From Terrimonas rubra (GTDB taxonomy: Bacteria > Bacteroidota > Bacteroidia > Chitinophagales > Chitinophagaceae), in contig NZ_JBHUOZ010000002.1 in the NCBI RefSeq assembly GCF_042686025.1, positions 259,586-323,585 on the forward strand: 64,000 nt of DNA, in the 5' to 3' direction. Position 1 is the stretch's first letter. Each line of letters starts with the position of its first letter. Shown here one piece after another: positions 51,812 through 61,500 of the stretch. The translations under genes and the position numbers were made by a program. The notes beneath the pieces are model-generated. The model was not told the DNA's origin. It did no database searches and worked only from the letters and a program-made list of their open reading frames with translations.

Positions 51812-52255
51812 AGCCAAAATTAGTATTTATGCGTATCCTGTCTTAAAAGTTTTTTGAACAACCAAAACTAAATCATTTAGCAATATCAAACTAATATTTT
51901 TAGATAATTATTTTTGGGAAAGGCGGAAAGCGGAAGGCTAAAAGCTGAAAGCAGGTAGTTTCTAACATTTCCAAATTATCTCATTATCAAATTATCTAAT
52001 TTATTAGGGGCTGTCAGCTGCAGTAATCCGGCCCGGCTCCCGTTCCCGCTGTTCCGGGCTCCGCTATCGCTCCGGTGCTGCGCACTGCCCCTGCACATCG
52101 GGCAGCCTGTGGGCCATATAACACGGGCAGAAAGTTAAAAGCTGAAAGCATAAAGCCGGGAAAGTAACGCCACTTCTAATCGCCTTATTTATAACCATGT
52201 TTTTCATTACCGGCATCATCGTAATTTTAATAATGTCCTTATAAAATAAATAGCC
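51812..52255. repeat. intergenic region with a GC-rich block between 15-base direct repeats
   Basis: No gene is supported in this 444-bp gap. The 15-base string TAAAAGCTGAAAGCA occurs at 51939-51953 and again at 52136-52150. Between them lies an AT-rich run and then a GC-rich block (about 52010-52120) starting GGGGCTGTC and containing several inverted words (CCCGTTCCCGCTGTTCCGGG; CTGCCC with GGGCAG). It may be a dispersed element copy. Confidence 0.5.
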
Positions 52256-52702
52256 ATGAAATATTTCCTTGTCTTGTTTTTACTATTCATCTGTATCCAA
52301 ACTTTTTCCCAGACAAAAGCCGATAGCCTGGCCATTCAGCAGGCAGCGCTGGATTATATTGAATCGCAGCATACGCCTAATCCCAACCAGATGGAAAAGG
52401 CCTTACATCCCCGCATGGTAAAACGTACTTTCTGGACCGATAAAGCCACTAATAAAGATTATGTACGGGAGACGAATACCGAATCCATGGTCATCCTGGC
52501 GGAGAGCTATAACAAAAAAGGCGATAAGTTTCCTGCTAATCCCAAAAAGGAAGTAAAGTTGTTGGATGTATCCGATAAAACAGCTTCGGTTAAACTCATT
52601 GCCGATGAATGGATCGACTATATGCACCTGGTAAAACTAAACGGCCAGTGGAAGATCGTTAATGTACTTTGGCAGTATCATGATAGTTCGTTGCATAAGT
52701 AA
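52256..52702 (+). CDS. secreted NTF2-like (lumazine-binding-like) protein
   Basis: A 148-residue exported protein (signal peptide MKYFLVLFLLFICIQTFSQ). The rest matches the Lumazine_bd_2 type of NTF2-like fold: IQQAALDYIESQHTPNPNQMEKALHPRMVKRTF near the start, EVKLLDVSDKTASVKLIADEWIDYMHLVKLNGQWKIVNVLW at the end (each run broken by family-typical loops). Proteins of this type are small ligand-binding or enzyme-like folds with no assigned role. It stands alone between two non-coding stretches. Confidence 0.82.
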   Translation: MKYFLVLFLLFICIQTFSQTKADSLAIQQAALDYIESQHTPNPNQMEKALHPRMVKRTFWTDKATNKDYVRETNTESMVILAESYNKKGDKFPANPKKEVKLLDVSDKTASVKLIADEWIDYMHLVKLNGQWKIVNVLWQYHDSSLHK

Positions 52703-52868
52703 ATACAGCTTTTGCAATCATCATTTTATCGCCAGGCGACAGCATAGTTATTACGAAACTACAAGTTTCGAATAGCTAAGGGGCTGTCTAATACCGGGTT
52801 TTATTGTTACCTTTTATTTGCAGTTCATTGTTGTAAACAATGAACTGCAACATGCTCCAAGGAACTGA
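52703..52868. other. intergenic gap with perfect 15-bp hairpin
   Basis: Bases 52818-52832 and 52836-52850 are exact complements around a GTA loop. No T run follows on either strand, so it is not a typical terminator. GGGGCTGTC occurs just before it (52780-52788), as it also does near 52010. The gap marks the end of the Rhs toxin operon. Confidence 0.5.
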
Positions 52869-53468
52869 TTAGTTTTCCCGCCAAAAATCAGACTTAGAAT
52901 TCAGCTTTATTGATATCTCTTTTTCAATATCATAATCAATCTCCAAACTCTTGTCAGATTTACTAAAAAAATACCCTCCCCTTTGATAAATATTCAAGAT
53001 CGTTTGGAACAGGGTCGTTAATGAATCATAAATAGTCATTGGTTTGCTGCTTAAAAGTATGGCCGGGGAGTAAAGAAAAAGCTGTCCATAGGTTTTCTTA
53101 CTTTCATCAAGATGAATCAAGATATAATCTCCTCCTCCGCTAGTAAATAATGGAAAAAACTCCTTTTTAAAGGATTTCTGAACCTTTACTTCTAAGACAT
53201 ACATACTAGTGGCAAGCTCCAATGGCATCATGATACCGCTACTAAACAACTCTATTTCTCCTGTCTTTTTCTTAAATAAATCACTTACTCCATTTTTCCA
53301 TTCGTACAATTGTTTTATATCATCGCGTATTGGGAACTTCAAATTACTAAATGTATCAGCAACTTCGGAAGCTGATATTCCTCCTTGAAAGTGAGTAAGT
53401 AAGGGACAATCTGATTCACTTAAAAAAATCTCCAATTCTTTCAATACCGTTTTCATTTTATCCATCAT
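52869..53468 (-). CDS. SUKH (SMI1/KNR4) family protein, probable immunity protein
   Basis: A 199-residue cytoplasmic protein without a signal peptide. The family hallmark LYEWKNG lies at 54-60, after a helical N-terminus and the PIRDDIKQ segment. GGGDYILIHLDES (middle) and the aromatic, strand-rich C-terminal half fit the SUKH fold. SUKH proteins are the commonest immunity proteins for nuclease toxins in polymorphic toxin systems. It begins 27 bases after the stop of the Rhs gene with a NucA/NucB tip and is the last gene of that operon, the standard toxin-immunity order. Base composition is AT-rich, like the toxin tip. Binding to the toxin is inferred. Confidence 0.85.
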   Translation of the reverse strand: MMDKMKTVLKELEIFLSESDCPLLTHFQGGISASEVADTFSNLKFPIRDDIKQLYEWKNGVSDLFKKKTGEIELFSSGIMMPLELATSMYVLEVKVQKSFKKEFFPLFTSGGGDYILIHLDESKKTYGQLFLYSPAILLSSKPMTIYDSLTTLFQTILNIYQRGGYFFSKSDKSLEIDYDIEKEISIKLNSKSDFWREN

Positions 53469-53495
53469 TATTAAGTTTATTTTTTAAAATCGAAG

Positions 53496-56400
53496 TTAAG
53501 GAATAGGCACCAAGTTCCTAGGAGGAAACAACCTACTTCCTTCAGAAATTATTATATAAATTGTGAGTGCTGTACCTGACAAACCAACAGCCTCCCCAAT
53601 TCTATCTCTCCAACTTGGGCTTTTTGTAGGAGTTGCAATTGGAACCGGTGAAGGTACAGGACTCGGAGAAGTTTCTGGTTCCGGATCTGGAAGGTTGGGA
53701 ATAAGAACCATTTGGAACATGTCTCCAGACTGCATGTTATTTGCAACAACCAAAGCCCCAATCAGTCCACCATGTCTTCTATTCTCACTCGTTGGGACAT
53801 AATTAACATCAGCACCATTCCCCCCTTCTTTCGTCGAAGCATATGGATATTCATCCCTGTCGTATCCAGGTTTGATTGGAGTGTTTTTTAAAGCCTCCCT
53901 ACGTCGTTTCCGTGCGTTACTCCTGTTGGAATCATAGGTAATAGTCATAGGTTTCCCTTTCGCCAATGACTTCTTCAAATTATTATAAATGGTAGGAAAG
54001 GCTTTCTCGGATATTGGAACCAATACAGTCTTAGGTCCATTATTGATAGGTTCATCTTCATTTGCTTCATCCGTTGTACTTGTTTTTCGTTTTGCAGACA
54101 TCGCCTTTAAATCGTTGAAGACATTCACAGCATCCTCACCCGTATAGCTTATCCGGTCCTCCGTTTCAAGCACTTGCATGCCGTCAGGGTCTATGAACCT
54201 AATAGCATTATTATAGGCATAGTTGTAAACACTCCACCTCCTACTTATTTCACATAATAGGTCAATAGTATGCCATCTTCCTATCTGTGGGTCATAATTC
54301 CTAGCGCCAAAGTCATACTGTTCAAGTCCACTACCGTCACTGAACTCATTTGATTGTAGCTCTTTACCACCAAACTTTATTTTATTAGAGGTTGAATTGG
54401 CTGCCTTCGAACTTATCCCCGCCATCGTCAACCCGAACGGATAATAATGCGTTTCTTCCAATATCGGTCCCCTCGTATGTGTCACCTGCAGGTTGTCAAA
54501 GAACACATCGATATTTGTAGCCTCATTGCTCGTATAAATATACAAATATCCGTTCTTCGGGATCGTTAAACCTGTTTTGGTGTGGATTGTGGTGGTACCA
54601 CTGGCCCCTACCTGTTCCGAACCACTGGCTGTACTCACTATCTTAAACTGCTCATCAAACACGATCCAGTTTAAATAAGCCTTGGGTTTGGTGCCGCTTG
54701 TAGGCTGGCCGCTTAAAAAACTGGTCAGGCCGCTGTTCAGCCCACTGCTGCTATTGGCTAGTTGGGTGCTCGTAGCCTTACCACCACTTACACCCGCCAG
54801 GCCTGTCGTTAAAGCATTAAACAGGTCTGTCAGTACATTGGGGGTACTGTTGGTAGCCGAAGAAGCGCTGTTCCAGCCACTGGCGGCTCTTATATTATAG
54901 CTGTCACCCGCCATTACCTTCAGCAGGATGCTTGGACCTATCTTCTGGATGCCTGCTGTGTTTTTTAGCTGGGCTACCTTGGTGTTAGTACTATACACCG
55001 GGTCCGAGAACCAGGATGGTTTATTGTACTGGGTGCTTGTTAGGTTGTCATAATATTTTTCTTCCTCGGTGATCGTCGCTGGTTCTAAAGTAGCTGCTAT
55101 ATAAGTGTCGGTCTTCAGTTCATCTGTCAGTACCATTCTTACATTACCTAAATGGTCCTTCAGCATATAGTCATACTGGAACGTATTGTCCGTTTCTCTT
55201 ACCCGGATCCTTCCTTCTTCCATACCAATGAACTGCAGCTTGTCTGGCTGGTTCTTGGCACTTAAGGAAGCATGGCTATAGGTTTTACTTTCGTATACTG
55301 CGCCGCCGATATAGGTCGTCGTCGTGGTAATATTCGTCGTAAAGCCATCTACAGTCGCACCTGTCTCTGTTGTGGTTTTTTGTAGTTTATTGCCCGCTGC
55401 ATCATAGGTATAGGTAATCGTACCCTTACCCGTTACCGTGATCGTTTGGGGAAGGTTTAAGTGGTTGTAAGCGATGCTGCTGATGGCTTTGTTATTGTCC
55501 GTGGTCAGGTTGCCGTTATTGTCATAAGCATAGTCGGTAATGGCCTCAAAGGCGGATGAAGCACTGCCTGCTGTCAAAGCCGATTTAGCTGCTGCCTGGC
55601 TATGCGTAGCCGCTGTGCGGAAGTCACCCAGTTTTGTGTCCGCTTCATTGTTCAGGTCCGTGACGCTTTTAAGTTTGTTAGTGCCGGCTATATAAGTATA
55701 ACGCAGGTCGTCTATCTGTTCGCTGGTGTTGAGTTTTAAGCCCCATTGCTGCATTCTTTTGATATTGCCGTTGTAATCATAGGCATCGTTTACGTTAGCT
55801 TGGCTGCCATCGCCCATCTTTATATTGTAGTTCACCAGGGTATTGTCCCAGGTACTGCCGCCGGGGTTCTGTTGTTTGAAGTCCCCTTTCAGTAAACGGT
55901 TCGCTGCATCATAGTCAAAGTCATACATCCTTCTTACCCCATCACCCATGCTTTTCCAGGTCATGCCGGTAATATTACCATTGTACTGGCTCCTGGCATA
56001 GTTCTCCCCGGCTTCGTTGCCCTGTTTGTCATAACCCAGTTCAAAACCAAAACGCCTCTCTGTTGTGGGTATGGCTTTCAGGTAATCACGGTTCACACCC
56101 AGTAACCAGCCACGGATATTGTAGTCATAGGCCAAAGTCTCTAAACCGTCACCGCCATCGTAGTCCGGAGACAGGATCTTAGTCTTTAATTTTCCTAGAG
56201 CATCATATTCCAGCTTGGCGATCGTTTTGTAAGCGCTCATCGCATTACTGTTCACCAGGGTGTTTTGTAATTTCTTGTCCGTTGCTACTAATCTGCCCAG
56301 GTCATCGTAGCTCATTTTGGTAACCGATACCGTTGTTTGTGCCGGGCTGTTCGCCTTTTCCTGTTTATGGATCGTGAGCAGGGGAAGGCCTGCCCAGCTG

Positions 56401-57935
56401 TACTGGGTGGTGATCACATCTATGCCACCTGTGATATTCTGGGTCTGTGTCTGAATCACTCTTCCTTTATCATCATAGAGCATCACCGTGCCCAGGTATT
56501 GGCTCGCGGTACCCAGTACCTTGGTCCGGCTCCAGGTAACCATGCCCTTGGTCGCATTACTTTGCTGGGGTGTTTGGGTATAAGGATAACTGCTACTGGC
56601 AGCCAGTAAGTGGCTGTTCCAGGTAGTGAGGAAGGTGGAGGATAGTCCTGATGGAATACCGGTGTAAGTATCATAACCCGTTTCGCTCAGTAGTTCATAA
56701 CCACTAGTGGTAGCAGGGTAAGTGCCGGGGGTAGCTGCGGCTGCGGCAGTTATATGGCTGGTGAAGGCGGTGCTGCTGTTTAATATGCCCGTTTCTATCG
56801 GACGGTTCAGCGCGTCGTATTTGGTGACCAGCCATCTTACCGTTCCCGTGCGCATATTGGCATCCTGGGTCATGATCAGCCGGTCTCTTTGATCATACAC
56901 CATATACACTTCACCGGCGCCGGGTACCTTCTTCATGATCAGCCTGCTGCGGTGGTCGTATTCATATCGGAAGGCCTGTTCATCCAGTAAGGTGGTCGTC
57001 AGTGCCCAGCTTGCGTCACTGAGCATTTTTACACCCTCCGGTTGGATAACCGCTCTTAACCGGTTCAGGTCATCATAGATATAGTAGGTGCTTAGCCAAC
57101 CATCGTGGTTTTTACCGGTTGTTCCATCGTCCTTGAGCGCTGTAAGTTGTACCTTCTTTAAAATAACCAGCCCGCTTTTGTCCTTAAATTCAATCACCTG
57201 TTTACCGTGTTCGTCCTCGGTAGCGGTTTTGTATAGTTCCCCGGCTGGGTAGGTTGTGGTGGTGGCATAAGTGCCAAAAGTGCCCGTGCTACCATCGGTT
57301 ACCGTCCAGATCCTTACCGCGTCCGTAGCCGTGTTGATCCAGTAGTTGGTTTTTACCGACTTTTTTGTCGTACTCTCCGAACCTACCCAGCTTACACCAG
57401 GTGCATAAGCTTCCAATGGCCTGTTTAAGGGTGAGGCCTCGAAGTTGGTTTTACTGTAAGCCCAGTTAGCTGTGCTACCGGGGGTTTCTCCTGCCTGGCC
57501 GCTCAGGTAAGTATTGTAGAAACTCTGTTGCTGCGCAAAAGGGTTCAGTTTAAACAACCCGTTGTTATTACCAGTGCCACTGGCCGGGCTGGGTAAGTAT
57601 TTATGCACCTCCCTGCCAAACTCATCGTACTCCGTCATGTCGATCATATCCACAGGGTTGCCGCCGGTTATCAAAGACCCTTGCTTTACTACCGTTTGAA
57701 TAGGCCTTCCCAGGCCATCCAGGTACTGCGTAGTCATCTTCGCTGTTGTTACCGGTGTAGCTGTCGTAAGATCCGCTACATTAGTCGTTGGTTTTACCAC
57801 ATCCCAGGTACGGACATAGTTGAGGCTTACTCCTGTAGCATATGCAGCAGGAGGTTGAGCGGGGGACTGTGAAAGCCCAATTGCACTGATAATTAGACTA
57901 AGGAATAATATTCCAGATACTTTTTTTGAGCGCAT
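53496..57935 (-). CDS. Rhs-repeat polymorphic toxin with NucA/NucB-type nuclease tip
   Basis: A 1479-residue protein with a Sec signal (MRSKKVSGILFLSLIISAIGLSQ). Residues about 35-180 are DUF6443. YD/Rhs repeats run to about 1200 (YDDLGRL, YDHRSRL, YDAAGNKLQ). The Rhs core motif (GARNYDPQIGRWHTIDLL, NYAYNNAIRFIDPDG) ends at 1252. The variable tip (1253-1479) has a NucA/NucB DNase-like domain at about 1302-1414: a basic RKRRREALK stretch, GYDRDEYPYAST with Asp1361/Glu1362, KEGGNGADVNYV and a SENRRHGG loop. A Pro-rich linker (1415-1441) and a hydrophobic tail follow. The SUKH gene comes next. The delivery route is unknown. The tip is more AT-rich than the repeat body. Confidence 0.9.
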   Translation of the reverse strand: MRSKKVSGILFLSLIISAIGLSQSPAQPPAAYATGVSLNYVRTWDVVKPTTNVADLTTATPVTTAKMTTQYLDGLGRPIQTVVKQGSLITGGNPVDMIDMTEYDEFGREVHKYLPSPASGTGNNNGLFKLNPFAQQQSFYNTYLSGQAGETPGSTANWAYSKTNFEASPLNRPLEAYAPGVSWVGSESTTKKSVKTNYWINTATDAVRIWTVTDGSTGTFGTYATTTTYPAGELYKTATEDEHGKQVIEFKDKSGLVILKKVQLTALKDDGTTGKNHDGWLSTYYIYDDLNRLRAVIQPEGVKMLSDASWALTTTLLDEQAFRYEYDHRSRLIMKKVPGAGEVYMVYDQRDRLIMTQDANMRTGTVRWLVTKYDALNRPIETGILNSSTAFTSHITAAAAATPGTYPATTSGYELLSETGYDTYTGIPSGLSSTFLTTWNSHLLAASSSYPYTQTPQQSNATKGMVTWSRTKVLGTASQYLGTVMLYDDKGRVIQTQTQNITGGIDVITTQYSWAGLPLLTIHKQEKANSPAQTTVSVTKMSYDDLGRLVATDKKLQNTLVNSNAMSAYKTIAKLEYDALGKLKTKILSPDYDGGDGLETLAYDYNIRGWLLGVNRDYLKAIPTTERRFGFELGYDKQGNEAGENYARSQYNGNITGMTWKSMGDGVRRMYDFDYDAANRLLKGDFKQQNPGGSTWDNTLVNYNIKMGDGSQANVNDAYDYNGNIKRMQQWGLKLNTSEQIDDLRYTYIAGTNKLKSVTDLNNEADTKLGDFRTAATHSQAAAKSALTAGSASSAFEAITDYAYDNNGNLTTDNNKAISSIAYNHLNLPQTITVTGKGTITYTYDAAGNKLQKTTTETGATVDGFTTNITTTTTYIGGAVYESKTYSHASLSAKNQPDKLQFIGMEEGRIRVRETDNTFQYDYMLKDHLGNVRMVLTDELKTDTYIAATLEPATITEEEKYYDNLTSTQYNKPSWFSDPVYSTNTKVAQLKNTAGIQKIGPSILLKVMAGDSYNIRAASGWNSASSATNSTPNVLTDLFNALTTGLAGVSGGKATSTQLANSSSGLNSGLTSFLSGQPTSGTKPKAYLNWIVFDEQFKIVSTASGSEQVGASGTTTIHTKTGLTIPKNGYLYIYTSNEATNIDVFFDNLQVTHTRGPILEETHYYPFGLTMAGISSKAANSTSNKIKFGGKELQSNEFSDGSGLEQYDFGARNYDPQIGRWHTIDLLCEISRRWSVYNYAYNNAIRFIDPDGMQVLETEDRISYTGEDAVNVFNDLKAMSAKRKTSTTDEANEDEPINNGPKTVLVPISEKAFPTIYNNLKKSLAKGKPMTITYDSNRSNARKRRREALKNTPIKPGYDRDEYPYASTKEGGNGADVNYVPTSENRRHGGLIGALVVANNMQSGDMFQMVLIPNLPDPEPETSPSPVPSPVPIATPTKSPSWRDRIGEAVGLSGTALTIYIIISEGSRLFPPRNLVPIP

Positions 57936-57979
57936 ACATTTAGTTTAAATAGCAATCTTGGTTAATCGTTATTCCAACC

Positions 57980-58522
57980 CTACTGCTGTTTTAGTATTGC
58001 TTTATTAATAATTGACATTGGAGCATTTTTTCGGAATATTCCAAATAAGCGTCCAACTTCATCGATGATAAATAACTGGCCGACCTCCGTTATATCCGTA
58101 TTAAAATGCCCATTTTCCAGAACAGTAGTCAACCATCTTGTTACAGGATGTTGATTCGCTTCTGAACTTTTACCCCCTCTTAGTTTTTTGCTGATAGTGA
58201 ATGATAGCTTTAGATCTCTGCGTAATAAGTTCAATATACTGCTATCCGGCATTCCTTCCCCGAAATCGGTTAATGGCATCGCAATTATTTCCAATTTCGT
58301 TTTATTCTGTAAATAGATACTATCTAATCTTTGTAACAAACCTACATCCGGGCTCACTGGACTAAAGCCTGCGAACAATATCTTCTTTCCACGTAATAAA
58401 GACAGAGAGGTTGTATCTCCGTCCATTTTTTCAATAGAATAGCTGAAAATATTCTGTGAAAAGCAAACAGTGGAGCTCAATGTTAAAAAGAGTATAAGTA
58501 TTTTTTTAACCATATTATTCAT
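57980..58522 (-). CDS. secreted glutathione-peroxidase-fold protein lacking the catalytic Cys
   Basis: A 180-residue exported protein (MNNMVKKILILFLTLSSTVCFSQ). It aligns without gaps over the peroxidase centre with the active homologue at 18309-18893: LRGKKILFAGFSPVSPD against LQGKKVLIVNTASNCGY, so the peroxidatic Cys is Ser57. The next blocks also match in register (SIYLQNKTKLEIIAMPLTDFGEG). HPVTRWLT and GQLFIIDEVGRLFGIF follow the family's C-terminal pattern. Peroxidase activity is therefore unlikely. The start overlaps the end of the 1402-residue gene by eight bases and the Rhs toxin gene begins 44 bases later, so it is part of the operon. A chaperone or binding role is speculation. Confidence 0.78.
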   Translation of the reverse strand: MNNMVKKILILFLTLSSTVCFSQNIFSYSIEKMDGDTTSLSLLRGKKILFAGFSPVSPDVGLLQRLDSIYLQNKTKLEIIAMPLTDFGEGMPDSSILNLLRRDLKLSFTISKKLRGGKSSEANQHPVTRWLTTVLENGHFNTDITEVGQLFIIDEVGRLFGIFRKNAPMSIINKAILKQQ

Positions 58523-61500
58523 ATATGTATATATTATTATAGTTAGAACCTGAGATGGTAATATTATCAAAGGTTGCCACTATCTCCCCGGATTGATAAT
58601 AATTATCATTTACCACATAATTATAAGCCATTGTATAATTGATAGGATTTATTCTTAAAAAATAGTTGCCCGCAGGTACATAAACAGTGCTATTATTACT
58701 GTTAACTGTAAAATAAAACATTACATTATAATCAGCATTGAATAGTTCAAGCCCAAAATCTTCATTGAGTGAACCTCCGCAATAAACCGGAATAAGTTCA
58801 AGGCAGGGCCCTTGATTAGCAACAGTCTGGCCATTTGCACTAATCGAATTCAATTCGGCAATTGCCATTTGGTTAGCATCATGCTGACTAATAAAAGAGA
58901 CAAACTTATTCGCAGGCACACCATAACTCGCAGTACCCATTCCAAAGTATCCGGAAGAACAGTTATTTTGAGTAAATGTTATACTTTGTTCATGACTAAA
59001 AAACTGACAGCCTGCGTTAATATTTGCGTAAGCTTGTCCGTTTGCTGCTATATCATTGGTTGCCTGTTGATCAGCATCTGCCTGGCTAATAGCTGATTTA
59101 TACTTACCTTCTGCTACACCATAAACAATACTTTGTGGCTGTCCTGAAGAGCAATTATTCTTAGTAAAAGACTGTGATTGCGCATGATTCAGATAATACT
59201 CTCCATCAAAATTGACTTTTTGTAATGCCAGTTTATAGGCATACTGTTTAAGTATTTTACCATATTGATCTTTAATAAGACTCAACCTATTGGAAGGGTC
59301 ATACTGGTAGTAAATAATTTTACCGGACACATCAGTTTCTGCACTCATCCTGGATTTTGCATCATATATAAATGATTTCATTTGAGCGTCCGCAGGATAA
59401 AGCTTTATCTCATCAATATAGCCACTGCCAGAAATAGCAACAGCGTTTTGGCCGGTAATTTTTTGTTCAAAATATGTCCAGCCTTGCAATATGGGTCCCT
59501 CCTTTACTGATCCGCTGATTGTACCTGTTACAGGATATGCGGAAGCATTTTTTGTCCAGTAGCTTAACAAGTAGATTTTGTTCTGGTCTAAACCCGAGCA
59601 CGTTATATTGCCACCAGCTTGACCCATATCATAACACTTAGAACCGGTCGGAGAACTTAGGTCTATAGTTAGCCCTCCAGTAAAAACCCAACGCCCTTTG
59701 GCATTTATGGACTCAAAAGACGTATAGGCTATTTCATTATAGGAAGCATTCTCACAAACAGCCAAAATAATATTATTGATTGTATCATTAATAACCGCAG
59801 TATTTTTTTTGTTTTCAAAATATTCATTTATATGCGGTCCCTTCCAAAAAGTTCCATCCCCATAATCTTCTGCGGCCCCTCCGTATCTTACCGCCTTATT
59901 CAAACTATATCGACTATCTATCTTAATAGTATCTCCTCCGGAAAAAGGTCCGCTAAAAATTGATTTCTGAAACTGGTTCATGGGAACAGGGCTCGTCGCT
60001 TCTAATAAATATGTTTTTTGTATATTTCCGATTGGGTCGAATGTATTATACGCACCCATCAATATTGAAGTATCTCCCGTATTACTTCGTTTCATAATTA
60101 CTTTTTCTACAGGAACATCAAGTATGTTATGGTATCGCATATAAGAAACGGATTTTGCATTCCCTTTTGTATCCGCGTTCCATGGCACATCATTAAATGA
60201 CAAAGGTGTTTTAGTATAAGTAATAGACTGTTCACCGTTTGAATTCATAGTACTGGTAAACTCATTCTGGAAGTGAGCATTATATTTATACCTAGTGATA
60301 GATGACATTACTTGTCCATTTTCGTAGGTAAACTCTTTTAAGCTATCTAGTATGTCATTACGAAAAACGACAGGCTCGAAATAATGAATGAACGTTTCGG
60401 GAAAGTTCAGCATATTGGATGGATGAGCAATTCCTTTTGATTCCAGCTTAAATGTATTAAGTTTCGTTACCACATTACCATTATAATAATATTGCTTTTC
60501 TTTTTTTAATGTATTCATTTTATCGTAGTATCTCTCACTGGTCAAATTGCCATAACTGTATTCATAGCGTTGAACAGGTAGATAGAAAGGTGATAAATTG
60601 TATGGGTGTCCTGTGTAATACCCACTTCCTCCTAAAGGAACCTGTTCTACATATGGTCCGGAGTGAGGAGAAGTGACGTCAAACTGCTTTTCTATCCTTC
60701 CAAACTCTCCGGAACTGGTCCTTTGAGTAACAAATGAGTATAGAACGAGGGGGCCAGGTGTTGATAATACTCCGTTAGAAAACAATGTGAGTACGCTCGC
60801 TGTTGAATTAAAATAGGTGTTATAATTCACGTCTTCACTTTGACAATCTTTAAATTTATTCTGAACATAATTTATTACACCCTGGTAAAAACCACTTTCA
60901 TTATAATCATATTCTATTGCAGCAAGTGTATCGTTATAGTTTCCTGTATTAATAATTTTTTTGACCCTCAGACCTGCTCCGCTAACAAGACCACTGATAT
61001 AAAACTTATGTAACTCATATTCAAATCTCGTATTTCCACCAGTGGGATAGGTAATTTGATCTAATGTATAGGTTTTTGCATAAGATAATGAGGCTTTTCT
61101 GACTGTATGCCCTAAAAGTTGATGCTGACTTGGATTAAAAGTACCGCCATATATACCTTCCTCATATAGCGCCTGTACACTCGGTGTAAAATTTGCAAAC
61201 TGCGATAGCGGCATATCATAAGCACCATTATAATATCCCCAATGATCTTGAGCCATTGATACTTTATTGGGGAAAAAATTATCGATATAGCCAAATTTAT
61301 AAGTTTGTGCCAGGTTGGAATCAATTGCATAAATATTTATGGACTCTAGTTTTAACCTTAATGTAAGATGGTTTTTTGCATTATTATCCGGTCCTGGTGT
61401 ACCCATTTTAAAATACGAAAGAGCTGTATCAATATAATAATGGCCCGAATTGCCATTAAAATAACTATAATTAAATTTTACCTGCTGTATAACTTCATCG

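Noticed and set aside
51812..51860. LexA box upstream of recA
   Set aside because: No convincing palindromic operator was found by eye in the recA upstream sequence.
52818..52850. Terminator of the toxin operon
   Set aside because: The stem is perfect but no T run follows on either strand, so I report it as a hairpin of unknown role.
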